Program-made: the position numbers and the translations under genes
In this document: one piece after another, positions 36,401 to 45,600 of the stretch
Layout: the number at the start of each line of letters is the position of its first letter
Position numbering within the stretch: position 1 is the first letter of the stretch
From: Paracyclopina nana
Lineage: Eukaryota > Arthropoda > Copepoda > Cyclopoida > Cyclopettidae
NCBI GenBank assembly: GCA_019096065.1
Contig: JAGUCH010000001.1
Location: 10,602,001-10,666,000 of the forward strand
Reading direction: 5' to 3'
Length of the DNA stretch: 64,000 bases
The notes under the pieces: model-generated
What the model was told of the DNA's origin: nothing
Databases searched by the model: none
The model's input: the letters and a program-made list of their open reading frames with translations, nothing else

Positions 36401-38777
36401 GGGCGATGTCGCTAGTGAAAGCAAACTTGCCTTTCCTGAAGTGCAGTAGGACATTTTTGATTTCATTTTGCAGCTTTGGGCCAGTCAAGATTTCGTCATT
36501 TATAGAAACTCTTGTTTTTCCAAATTTTCTTTTGCAGTCCATCACCACTCTCAGCTTCATGGTGGTCGAATCTTCGCGGATCACTGCGAAGCATGGAATA
36601 TAATACCCTACTTTGACATCACCTTGAACCACCTGAATGTAGTTATTTGCGATCCATTCGCTGAAATTGGCTTGATACTGTTTCCAGACTTCAGGGTTTT
36701 TTCGAAGCTCTAATTCGTGTCTTACCTGCCACAATTTTACCTGCTCGTAGTTTTGAGGCAACTGAGGGGGCGCAGGGTACCTTGCCCAAGGGACCTTGGT
36801 TCCAACGTGGTCGTTGCTCCGGAATAAATGCTTCCCCACGATGTCCTCCGCGAGCTTGTCGTTCTTTCCTACCACTCTTCTTGACTTGCTATGAGCGTTG
36901 TTGAATTCGTAGTTCCAAATCTGCTCCACGGCTCCTTCCAATTGGCGTAAAGCTTCCTCCTCTTCCTCGGTGCATGCAAGATTGATCCCTGGATCCTTTC
37001 CTTTCACCACCGTCCATCCTAATGGAATCTTTCGAGCAACTGGAGTCCCCGGGATTCCTACAATGTCTGGTTCTTGGGCTGTATGCAGATGCAGATGATC
37101 AAGACCAATCAGGAGCGAGCAAGGTTCAGCCGGGTAGGTTTCAAAGGGAATTGATTGCAGGTGGCTGTAAGAGCTAGTTAGATAGGCAATATCGGGTGGT
37201 AAAACTCCGTTACAGATAGAATTAGTAGTATTGGCTACAAAATTGCATGCAATGCTCCCATCGACAGATTTAATAAAGAAAGAAGCTCTGTGGTTGTTTA
37301 GGACTTCAGATCGCGTCATGTAATTTATGACTTGCGTTTGAGGTTGCAATTTAGCTTTAATTTCCCTTGCGACCGTCTCAGTAATGAAGGATGATGCTGC
37401 ATGATCATCACAAGTAGCGTTGATGAGACGACAATACGCGAAGTCTGGTGAGCTCGAGATATAAACTGGAATGACTCGGTAGACTGTGCGCCTCAAAAAA
37501 CTTGGTTGATTTACTATTGCAGCAATGATTTCTGAATTATCCAAAGAACGGTGCAAAAATGTTGGGTGTTTATTGGAGCACTTGTCGCACTTAACAGGTG
37601 GTTGCTTACATGTCCTGGCGAAGTGTTTGCACTCATAGCAGTTGTAGCAAGTGCCTGTCCGGTTCATCACCGATCGTTGTTCTTGACGGGAGAGGTTTCG
37701 AAAGACTTTGCAGTTGCTGAGATGATGCTTAGCCGTGTAGTTTTCGGAGTCACAAAGAGCGCAACCCAAAAACTTATTCTCTTCGTCTAGCAGTGCAAAA
37801 TTGCAATTCTCCTCCTCCTCGTCCGACAAAGTAGCCTCTGGCTCTGACCCTTCTTCTTCAACGCTGGCCATGACCTTGACACCTTGTTGACGCACATTCG
37901 AATTAACAAACGTGTTTTTCATCAAGGAATCTGTCAGCTGCTTCTTGGCCAAATGCTCCTTTGCTTCGTTATGTTCCAAGTAAGTGCACCACTGTTGGAA
38001 ATCGTCAATACTCGGTTTGACTTTGGACCCGTGGACGGAGAGCAAGTACAGGTTCCAATGGTCTTTGGTGGCCGGGTTCATCCTCATGCTGAAATAAGAC
38101 ACAAGCATGCTGCCGACTTGCTCATAGCACGCGCGATCATTCCCAGCGAGAATTTCCATAGCTGTAAACTTAGCAGAATGGATTGTACTTAGCTTGCGGT
38201 GGTCGACTTCGATGGTGTGGATACGAGCCCACAATGCTCCCATATGAGTCTCGAAGGCTCCATAGCGAGTTTCCAATTCATAGAGGGCCCTCAGGTATCC
38301 AGACTTGTCCGGAGTCAACAGCTTGATGGTCGCAAACGCTGGGCCACGTAGGTGTTCAACGAGCTCAAAAAACTTCTCATCCCAGTTGTACTTATTGTTA
38401 CGGTGCACCTTGTACTCGAAAACTTTGAGAAATTCCTTGAACGCAACCGGATTCTCCCCATTGACCACTGGCAAATTCGAGGGGGGCTTTTTTGCCCTGG
38501 TTTGGCTGGGGTCCACGAAATTAATCTCGGGTAGACCTTCCATGCGCTCGACGATTGTTGAATTGATGTTCAACGTGCCTGCCATAGATTGCATAAGAGA
38601 ATCATTAGAAGTGATATCACCTATTGAGATTGTGGTCTCAGCCCTAGATTGATTATCGATGAAGGTGCTCGAATGAGGTCCCCATGAAACGCTACGCCTT
38701 TTGGGTGTCTCTGGTGGCATCAAGGTTGGTGAATTGGGCGTGTTGAGCAGTAGAGGGTTGTCCACGATTTGTGCCAC
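33453..38777 (-). CDS. Retrotransposon ORF2: Gag–Pol polyprotein (BEL/Pao type)
   Basis: It is an uninterrupted 1,774-codon frame. Domains by approximate residue: DUF1759-like Gag 105–245; Cys/His knuckles 339–409; aspartic protease-like 440–590, where CDDHAASSF replaces the usual DSG/DTG motif; reverse transcriptase 730–900 with the metal Asp in TSDIARMYLQF and YMDD at 858–861; RNase H 1035–1160 (FCDAS, QKELLAAEL, WSDS); integrase with an HHCC finger at 1384–1423 and catalytic Asp 1453, Asp 1517 and Glu 1569; and a C-terminal segment resembling DUF5641 (about 1640–1735). The nominal first codon is GTG and the first ATG is codon 20. Its frame is +1 relative to ORF1 and open from a TAG near 38,843, so it overlaps ORF1 by roughly 150 nt. 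That suggests +1 frameshifting or internal initiation. The stop is TGA followed by C. Confidence 0.93.
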   Translation of the reverse strand: MAQIVDNPLLLNTPNSPTLMPPETPKRRSVSWGPHSSTFIDNQSRAETTISIGDITSNDSLMQSMAGTLNINSTIVERMEGLPEINFVDPSQTRAKKPPSNLPVVNGENPVAFKEFLKVFEYKVHRNNKYNWDEKFFELVEHLRGPAFATIKLLTPDKSGYLRALYELETRYGAFETHMGALWARIHTIEVDHRKLSTIHSAKFTAMEILAGNDRACYEQVGSMLVSYFSMRMNPATKDHWNLYLLSVHGSKVKPSIDDFQQWCTYLEHNEAKEHLAKKQLTDSLMKNTFVNSNVRQQGVKVMASVEEEGSEPEATLSDEEEENCNFALLDEENKFLGCALCDSENYTAKHHLSNCKVFRNLSRQEQRSVMNRTGTCYNCYECKHFARTCKQPPVKCDKCSNKHPTFLHRSLDNSEIIAAIVNQPSFLRRTVYRVIPVYISSSPDFAYCRLINATCDDHAASSFITETVAREIKAKLQPQTQVINYMTRSEVLNNHRASFFIKSVDGSIACNFVANTTNSICNGVLPPDIAYLTSSYSHLQSIPFETYPAEPCSLLIGLDHLHLHTAQEPDIVGIPGTPVARKIPLGWTVVKGKDPGINLACTEEEEEALRQLEGAVEQIWNYEFNNAHSKSRRVVGKNDKLAEDIVGKHLFRSNDHVGTKVPWARYPAPPQLPQNYEQVKLWQVRHELELRKNPEVWKQYQANFSEWIANNYIQVVQGDVKVGYYIPCFAVIREDSTTMKLRVVMDCKRKFGKTRVSINDEILTGPKLQNEIKNVLLHFRKGKFAFTSDIARMYLQFLLHPDDYQFHRIIYEGNAYEFTRWPFGNVAAPFATLFCLNTHFKELGHHHLIDTVKQSLYMDDLLPSNFDEDQLAALFFELRDACSKAGLELRKVVTNSSKLIKLLDPSLLGLESTIEQEIQVGTSKALGCKWVPSTDMLGYKDLVIEPEHRLLTKRNVFRVNGLCFDPIGYLEPVTCKGRLLLQDVCFLDPKPGWDDAIESPSLTENWSSYLSDLSKISRIEFPRAIMQSDRVEPELHVFCDASSRMYSTVVYLRQKDGESTTVRFVQCKRRLCKKGARTIPQKELLAAELGTQVANDIAEQLSIPRVKFWSDSITVLRWIFKPLIIVEPFISRRILEILEQSSQKDWAYINTSQNPADLATKGISLESLEESSLWKKGPDLLQMEFPTSERPEIALEEQNEALVVDGINAVFVATCDEIIAAQCSSEQEFVAAITRARAEEWRCRRLEAQTWNFEIASDQQEAAKSMINYDQRVHNWGDKSAENLFKYASVLSRLTRRHGVTPLRLVVRAAQAIAFETDLKYYVQFGKWKQNSELEKSNAYVTANGVIRARGRIDDVKWISWTTKRPLLLVKSELSSKIIDYFHRSNGHTLSVDQLLVRVRKLFYMPKLRQVVKAVLRKCIKCAPQSQPHQPMMGDVPKFDEPLRPFSRVSIDFCGPFVVKSGRGQSRLMKYVLVIACHHTKAIHLEDASNLSTDSFLNAFTRFMSRRGTPNNVRSDQGSNFIGATKLIFDAQLAKIDWEKVRNIQHEGKLIRWDFSPARAPEYNGLGEVFVRTFKRQFLKITSGSVWSEDAFRTAVVAAENLINSRPIKYVPAELDSSAMVLTPNHLLIGRANHVMSTDFAESGTLAKQFSEVKGYLQQLWDNWNKELFNALASRPYWSSMTKNLAIGQPVLIRNRGQFAHRNDWKMGVIEELHLDKKGINRTATVRTVDCSPAFSGRQGKKSRAKFLQRVQEIEGQQKIEAVSNLIPLHHLE

Positions 38778-39723
38778 CGACGATGTTCCTGGAGGTGGCT
38801 GAATCGATGCCGATCTCAGCGCCGGGGGTTTTGAACGTGCCTAGCAATGACCTGTAATAGTTTACCCATTGACCAAACGTTCGCTTATCATCATTAGTGA
38901 TAGCGATCACGCCCTGATAATAATCGTCGCCGAGATGCAAGGCCGCGGTGAGCCACTTCACTGACAGTTGATCCCGTTTAACTTCATCCTCCACGAGGTC
39001 AGCCAGTAGTTTACGAATGAATTCGCGATCCTCTTGTTGATCTTTGCCCAGATCTCCGAAGCAATGTTGCTCCATGGCATCCCTATGACGGTAATAAGCG
39101 TTATCATACTCATTCAGATGTTCTGGGGTGATCTCGGTTTGATTTTCCACGACGGGCGTCTTGGCCTCGGCTCGGAGTCGATCCGTTTCGGCTTTTTGCT
39201 TCTCATAGGCCAAATTGTCCTTGAATTCCTCCACCAATTGCTCGATCTCCGTGATCAGGTCCACATTCGCTGCCTCGATCTCTCTGGCCTTTTTGATACG
39301 CTCGGCTTGATTACGATATTTGTTTGCCAATGAAACGAATTTAATCATCTCGCTCTGAAACTCCTGGTGGCAAGCGTGGACGTTGGCGGAGACCGCGTTG
39401 AGTTGGTCTTCGGACAAAGGCCGTTGTTGCTTGTAGGTTGTCCAGAAAGCCTGAAACGATTTTTGCAATACAGTCAGAGATTTTTGATACCCTTGATAGA
39501 GCTTGTTGATCTCCTCGGTGATCTCCTTATTCTCTGGTCGAGCCATTGATCCTTCGCCGGGTAAAGGCTGAGCCAACGGTTGCCCTGGTTGCGGAGGTCC
39601 ATTTCCTGGCTGCGGAGGTCCATTTCCTGGCTGCGGAGGTCCGTTATTATCGCTGGGTCCATCATCATTTCCTTCCACGCCCTCGGGAGCGGGTTGGATT
39701 TCGTCGTCGTTGTTGTCCGCCAT
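38692..39723 (-). CDS. Retrotransposon ORF1: coiled-coil Gag-like protein
   Basis: It is a 343-residue frame with a proper ATG, beginning about 50 nt downstream of the primer site. The N-terminus is acidic and Pro/Gly-rich with three copies of PPQPGNG-like units. Residues ~65–200 are strongly helical with heptad character (coiled coil), and the C-terminal third is a compact helical region. No zinc knuckle is present; those are in ORF2. By position and character this is the N-terminal structural Gag segment. It overlaps ORF2, which lies in the +1 frame. Confidence 0.8.
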   Translation of the reverse strand: MADNNDDEIQPAPEGVEGNDDGPSDNNGPPQPGNGPPQPGNGPPQPGQPLAQPLPGEGSMARPENKEITEEINKLYQGYQKSLTVLQKSFQAFWTTYKQQRPLSEDQLNAVSANVHACHQEFQSEMIKFVSLANKYRNQAERIKKAREIEAANVDLITEIEQLVEEFKDNLAYEKQKAETDRLRAEAKTPVVENQTEITPEHLNEYDNAYYRHRDAMEQHCFGDLGKDQQEDREFIRKLLADLVEDEVKRDQLSVKWLTAALHLGDDYYQGVIAITNDDKRTFGQWVNYYRSLLGTFKTPGAEIGIDSATSRNIVGGTNRGQPSTAQHAQFTNLDATRDTQKA

Positions 39724-39773
39724 TTGTTATTTCGCTCGTGAGAAAGAAAACAAATCGTGGATTAATGCGGTTA

Positions 39774-39787
39774 CACGTTGGGCGCCA
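39774..39787 (-). other. Primer binding site (tRNA-Lys type)
   Basis: On the minus strand TGGCGCCCAACGTG starts 3 nt after the 5' LTR. It is the reverse complement of the 3' end (CCA included) of the tRNA-Lys used by several retroviruses (the TGGCGCC class). The match runs about 14 nt before diverging. Confidence 0.75.
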
Positions 39788-39790
39788 ATT

Positions 39791-39994
39791 TGACTCGAAA
39801 TAAGCCAAGATGACGACAACAATGAACCGAGGTTTGATCACAAGGATCGATTGCTATCTAGAACATGAATAAAGCGAGTGTTTCGTATGAAATCTTATAT
39901 TGAACTGAACTTATTCTCTCAGCCGTACATTGAGCACATAAATTTAGTAATGAGAACGACGGGGCGCATATTAAGGTCTACAAATTCCACATCA
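39791..39994 (-). repeat. 5' LTR of the BEL/Pao element (204 bp)
   Basis: It is the same as the LTR at 29,815–30,018 over all 204 positions as read by eye. CCTCA follows at 39,995–39,999, completing the target duplication. Confidence 0.95.
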
Positions 39995-39999
39995 CCTCA

Positions 40000-40658
40000 C
40001 CCTCAGTGCTTTCAGTTTTGGTTGACTTAGCTCACGTCAGACATGACTGGAAGGGGTGGCTTGGTTGTAACCAACATACAGCGGTGGCGATGATGGAAAT
40101 AAAAATTCAATTTCCATACACTTTTTTCTTTCTCCCCTCGCGATTCTTTCAGGAGATCTGCTTTTACAGAGGGGCAGGTCTGACGGAAGCAGCTAAGTGT
40201 AACAAAAGGGAACAATGACATGGTGTACAATATTCCTCCCTTCAGTCCATCTTTGGCTTGGAGTGTGGAAAGCTTACAAATCAAAGCACTAAAGATTGGC
40301 AAATACGCTCAAACTTTTGGCCCCAAACTCTTGTGCTAAAAGCCTGTAATTAAAAGGTTAGCTGCGATTATGCATTGAACTCAGTAATTACAAAGTAAGG
40401 CTCAAAGTTACACTTGGTCGTGCCTTTACACTTTTATGTATGTTTACGCAACTGAGTTCTAAGCAGCGTTGCCTCCCGCCTAGCTAAGCGCCCGGCTCGC
40501 TGAGCAGCTGTCGCAAGTGAGGAAAACAACAACAAACTCAATCCCGGTCACGTTCTCGTAGACTCAATCTAAGAAAGCAGCCTCTCTTGGGTACAGTCAT
40601 GCCTTTTGTATTCTTGTCAAAACAACAGAAGCTGGCCAAAATGTGGGTCATATGTTTC
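40000..40658. other. Intergenic, between retrotransposon and CHK gene; nothing recognised
   Basis: No coding signal. The right end carries TTTATT at 40,659–40,664, an AATAAA on the minus strand that probably ends the CHK gene 85 bp beyond its stop. An A run lies at about 40,677–40,689. Confidence 0.4.
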
Positions 40659-40748
40659 TTTATTTCATGCCTAGCAAAAAAAAAAAAAAGAAATGGCCAA
40701 CAATTCACGCAAGATGGCGCGGGAAAAAAGATTGCCCATAAAGGTTTT

Positions 40749-42338
40749 TTAGATTATATTCTTGTCTGCTGCTTCCCGCACGAGGCCCAGAACTTTTTGC
40801 AAGTAAGGCTTGTTGCTTTCAGCACTTTCCATTTGTTTCTCATACCACACTTTCATAATCCGGTTGTAGCTTTCCTCATCTTTGTGGAAGTCCTCAGGGT
40901 CAAAATCAGCCGCCATTGCGCTGTTTTCCAACTATGCCAAAGGAATGAGGTTAAAATGCACAACAACCACAGCAAGGCTTACTTGAATATGCATGCATGC
41001 TGAGGAGAATCCAAACACCCAGGTGTCTTGATAATCCTGGCTGAATTTCTCATATGTGTAAATGTCTGGTGAATAGCCAAAAGTTTGCAATTCACTCATT
41101 AGGTATGCATAGTAGAACTTCAAAAGATGATCCAAATGTTCAGCTCTAAATGTAGCCGAGGAGGAGGATCCAAAGAAGTAAGCTAAATCCACAGTGGGTC
41201 TGGCATACTTAATCATTTGCAGATCAAGTAGCATCAGCTTGTCAGCGCCACCATCATCTTTTACACTATGCAAAAAAAATCCAGGGCTTGAAATCTCTGT
41301 TTTTCAGCATTGTCATATCCCTGCTCACGTGTACATCACATTGTTCATGTGAACGTCGTTGTGCACCAGCGTGTTAAACCCGTCGTCAGCTGATGAGGGG
41401 GCCAAATGCTCTCTGACAAGTGCATTGGATTTGGGCTGGAAACTTTCCAGCCTGGCCACTAAATTGTCGCAGTCTTCAGCCTGAGAGCAGCACCGTTTAA
41501 TGGTGTCCCTGATGATGGCAATTTGATTTTCTGCATTTGCGTCATTTTTTGTCTGCCATTCGGAAGAGGAGGCTAATAGCCATCCAGGAAAACTCATGTT
41601 GGGGAAGTCCTCGACGAAGGCCTCGGCACCGGAATTGCTGTTATTTTTGTAGCCTTTCAAAAAGTGGAAACCAGTGGCATGGAAAGATGCCACTTGAGAC
41701 AGCAACTTTTCTGCAATGTCCACACTCATTTCTGAAACGGAGAATTTTTTGTTGCGCTGGCTGCAATATAGCATATTTATATTTGGCTGCAAACTGTGTG
41801 TAGTTCACCTTGGCCGGACAGTTTGTTGAATAATCCATAGCCACGCTTCCTCAAGTTCTCCATGATAATTATGCCATTTTTGCTGTCAGCTAGGTAACAG
41901 CCAGGAACTTGGAGTTTGGATAGGCCTACTTTGGCCCTCAGCTCCTGATATTTTGGAATTATTTCAGCGTAGACAACGCACTCCTTTTGGAAAGCCTGGA
42001 GCTGCATACAGAGAGCAACAATGAAAACTGGAGGGTCACACCACACCAGGAGTAAGTTAGACCAACTCTCTTACCTCATTGGCAAACTTGACTCTTCCTT
42101 CGCTCACTGGCAGGCACTTTACCATGAAGTGCAAAGTTTCATCGCGGCCTTTGATCTTGGCCAGAACCTCAACAGCAAAAAGGACACAAATGAAATTCTC
42201 CCCTCTATTAGAGCCAGCTGAAGTGGTGTAATTAACTGCTAGCACATCCTCAGGCTCACACGCAAGTTTGGCAACTATGGCTTTTCTTAGCTGAGCCTTG
42301 TTTATTTGGTAGCCTTCCTCTTTCTCGTACCTGCTCAT
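40749..42338 (-). CDS. CHK kinase-like protein (EcKinase/DUF1679 family), 5 exons
   Basis: My model in transcript order is 42338–42075, 42001–41809, 41731–41329, 41265–40983 and 40931–40749, giving 441 residues with introns of 51–73 bp. The family is protein-kinase-like and includes ecdysteroid 22-kinases; members are thought to phosphorylate small hydroxylated molecules. Signatures seen are the N-terminal SAGSNRGENF loop, a VKCLP strand with the presumed ATP-binding Lys, GIIIMENL in the hinge region, the catalytic-loop motif HNDVHMNNVMY (the HxDxxxxN of kinases) and LLDLQMIKYARPTVDLAYF, equivalent to the metal-binding DFG region. The length is normal for the family. A paralogue with the same exon plan lies at 60,867–62,422. 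The actual substrate is unknown; steroid or xenobiotic phosphorylation is inferred from the family. Confidence 0.9.
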
Positions 42339-42448
42339 GATTTTCGGCCTTCTAATATGGATCCCACGGTTTCAATGCTTATCAGCTGAACGTTTACAAA
42401 TTTGTACTCTTTGACACTCATCAAAAACTGTTTTGCTAGTACAGGCTG

Positions 42449-42454
42449 TTTATT
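42449..42454 (-). terminator. Candidate polyadenylation signal of jbug
   Basis: TTTATT on the plus strand is AATAAA on the minus strand, about 150 bp beyond the jbug stop and about 110 bp before the divergent start of the CHK gene, whose own minus-strand transcription begins near here. It is the first canonical hexamer after the stop. Confidence 0.45.
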
Positions 42455-42602
42455 ACGAATTTGTTATTTTTGACTTCTTTTCAGTGTTGGTTAAGGTTCC
42501 TTTGATCATGCCTTTGTACAGTTTGATTGCCATCATCCACACACTTTTCATAGGGCTTCTACGACTATTAGCTGATTGTAGGTACTTGACACTATTGCAT
42601 TA

Positions 42603-45600
42603 TCATCGGCGACTGGATCCTGTAAATTGTAAGGTAGACTGTGTTAGAATTCACGAAACGACTCGTGCTCCTGTCAACTCTTAATAGCCCGACACGTATA
42701 AGCACACAAATCACAGAACTACATAAAGGACGTGGAAATAGAGAACACACACACAACCAGAGGGAAAAGTCATACACAAAAATAAGGTATCTTGAGGATT
42801 AGCATTGTTAAAAAACAGACGAAAGACAGTTTACCTTGATTAGGTGTTATGAAGTTAGGCGTTAGATCGAATTGAACAGGATGCTTTTTGGAAGGAGTAG
42901 TAGAAGTACCAGCATGGCTGTTAAAAAGTGCATGTTTCTGCTGATGCTGTTGATGATGATGATGCTGGTGCTGTTGATAATGGACCCGATTCAACTGTTG
43001 AAAAGCTCGAACTTCTTCTACCGCCTCTTCTTCCTCGATGACCTCCAATTTGGACCAAAATGGAGAGCCTTTGTTAAGAAAGAGGAGGCATGCAGCGTTG
43101 AGTTTATGATTAAATGGGTGGTTATTTTGTTTTACCAGGTACATTCTCTTCGTTGAAAGTTACGTGGATTAAGTGATCAGCAGAGGTATCAGGCGTAAAA
43201 CTGACAGCAAAGACCGCGGAATTCCCAAGGGACTCGACTTGAGTAGGTAAGCTAGGCTGACCATTAGTTGTGGATTTAACCAGAATCTCCAGGCTGCCTT
43301 CTCCGGCTTCGCTCGCATCGACTGAAGATAGTATTAGTCATGCTTGGTGGTAGTGAAAAAATATATATCATCCGCTCTGCACGCAAGCTCAAGTTAGTTA
43401 TTTTAATTTAAAAAAAGTGAAAGGCTTGCTTTCGGGGAGCAGTAAAGGCATGATTAGAAATTGATCGAATGCAACTGTTTTCCCTCTGCTACAGCTCAGT
43501 TTAGAGGTCATGTAAAGAAGAAGGGCTAGCCGTGATTACCAGCAAAAGTGACCGTTTTTCCAGCTGCAGACCTCGGAATGTCAGAGACTGCGACACTCTC
43601 GCTATCGTAAGCTTTCGAGTAATAAGGCGTGCCTCCAACAGCCACTCCGTTGTACTCGACCAAAATCATGTGGATTCCCACTTCGATAGGCAGAAATTCA
43701 GCAGTAAATCCGTTCTTGACGTTGCCTGTCACCTTGACTGGGATATCTTCTGTAGGGCCTGAAAGAGAAAAGTTGGGGCTCATTTTTACTGCTATCACTC
43801 GTCGGCCGGGACAACTGTTCATTTTATCTACACTCTCACGAGAGGCCACCACACATTACTCCATGCCCTGAGGGAACGACATCAACTTTTGCAATACTTT
43901 CGCTGTATACAAGTCAAATACTGCAGCTGCGTCTCAGAGGCAAGTGCTAAAAGGGAATAATTGATTGGCCGCGAGCCACTGATCTTTTATAGAGCGTGTG
44001 TTGTCAGGGATAATTGGGAGCCCTTGGAGGGTCTGTGTTTGGGTCATGATAAACAGTTTACTGCCGCCCATTAGAGGTGCCCAGGATTTCTGGTAAAATC
44101 AACCATTGTGCAGTCCACAGAAGTAGTTGTAGTTTTGGTTGGTGAGCAGAACCGCGCAGCCTGCGCACGCACTAAAAGGGCCAGAAAGTGCATTTGACCA
44201 TGAAAGGCCAACTTTGTTCTTTGACAATAAGGAACAACCAGATCATCTATTTTTATGAAAACGGCTGTCAATTTCTTGCCATGTGGGCCACACAACATCA
44301 AATTGTGTGCCCAATACGACAACCACTGGGCCATACGTTTTTGCAGTGATTCATTTTGGAATTTGTCGAAAAATAATACCTTGTGGCTGCGGCCAAAATC
44401 TGAGCTGCACGTGTGTTATTGGTAGGGGTTCGAAATCCGATACATTCATGAAATAAGACGGCAGCAGCAGAAGGAAAGGGCAATTTTTTCGGCCAAGGAA
44501 CGCTAGGAAAAAACTAACTATAGGGGCCTTTTCAAAGTGCAGTGGCAGCCTCAAGAAAGATAACTGATTGTGCATTTTATAACCGAGTCTTTTTTGCACT
44601 AGGTGAAAGTCCTGGCTTTCCTCTCGAACCGTCTTCTTCTTCAAGCCAAAGGGAATGTTAATCTGGGTAATTTTAGCCTCAAGGAATGCAGATAGAGCTC
44701 TAGATGCTGAGGCTTAGCACAGTAGGAGCTAAATGGAGCAAAAAATGCTCAAATTAACACACTTCCAAGTGAAAGCACCACCATTTCTACATTCCTGGAG
44801 GAATTCAGAGCTGGGCCCTGCCAGAGCCCTAGGGCCTTTTCCAATACTTTTGAATAGGCCGGCTGCAAAAATTTGAGTTATGGGCAAACAATTTCTCCTT
44901 ATTTTTCTGCTCGCGAATTCTTCCTTCCCGCAAAGGCCTCCCACCACAGCTTGAGGCTTAAAAGGAATTTTTTAATTGGGAAAACTCACGTGGAGTGGCT
45001 GATGATTAAAAAAACTTTCTGGTAAACTAATCGATTGATGATGAGGAAAAGGAACGGAGATGTAGCAAAAAATCAGCTACAAATAAAATTGGCGCCGAAT
45101 TTCTCATTAAGGCCATGTAGCTTATTTGGACTTAGGACCAGCTAACAGGTCTGGCATAAGAGGAAAAATGCCGTAAATTCACTTTTATGAGATCTACGCA
45201 AATTGGCTGCTGCACTTTTCAAATGCATCATTTTTGAAATTGGCTTTAAAGTTGAAATGGCTCACCCTGCACAGATACAGCCAGTTCTGCATCGTCTCCG
45301 CCTGCGACCCTGATGGTGAATTGGCTGGGATCGTTGATGGGAATCAAGCCCAGATGCTCCAGCTCAACTGAGACCAAGGAATCTGGATCGATCGCCGAGG
45401 AAGCTCCTGCGCGTGGAAATGGCACGATAGGGATCGAATTGGAGGGGTCCATGACCCTGCAGAGAAATGGCGACCCTGGCACTTGCTCTCCATTGAAAGT
45501 GACCTCGATTTCATGCGTGATGGGCTGCTCTGGCGTGTAGGTCACCAGGCATTTGCCTCCTCCCAGGACCTGAACTGCGTTTGGCACATCTCCGTCATTG

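Larger units (their letters stand above)
29815..39994 (-). mobile_element. Complete BEL/Pao-class LTR retrotransposon, 10.2 kb
   Basis: The element has two 204-bp LTRs beginning TG and ending CA, which I read as identical base for base. It is flanked by the 5-bp duplication CCTCA at 29,810–29,814 and 39,995–39,999. On the minus strand the order is 5' LTR, tRNA-Lys-type primer site, ORF1 (coiled-coil Gag-like), ORF2 (Gag–protease–reverse transcriptase–RNase H–integrase), ORF3 (zinc-knuckle protein), polypurine tract, 3' LTR. The protease–RT–RNase H–integrase order, the DUF1759-like Gag region and the long C-terminal extension after integrase are BEL/Pao traits. No stop or frameshift interrupts the long frames apart from the ORF1/ORF2 overlap and the ORF2/ORF3 TGA. 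The identical LTRs indicate a recent insertion. It lies 755 bp from the 3' end of the neighbouring CHK kinase-like gene. Confidence 0.93.

Noticed and set aside
44415-44440. tRNA B-box-like GGGGTTCGAAATCC
   Set aside because: No A box at the right distance and no acceptor, D or anticodon stems can be drawn around it.
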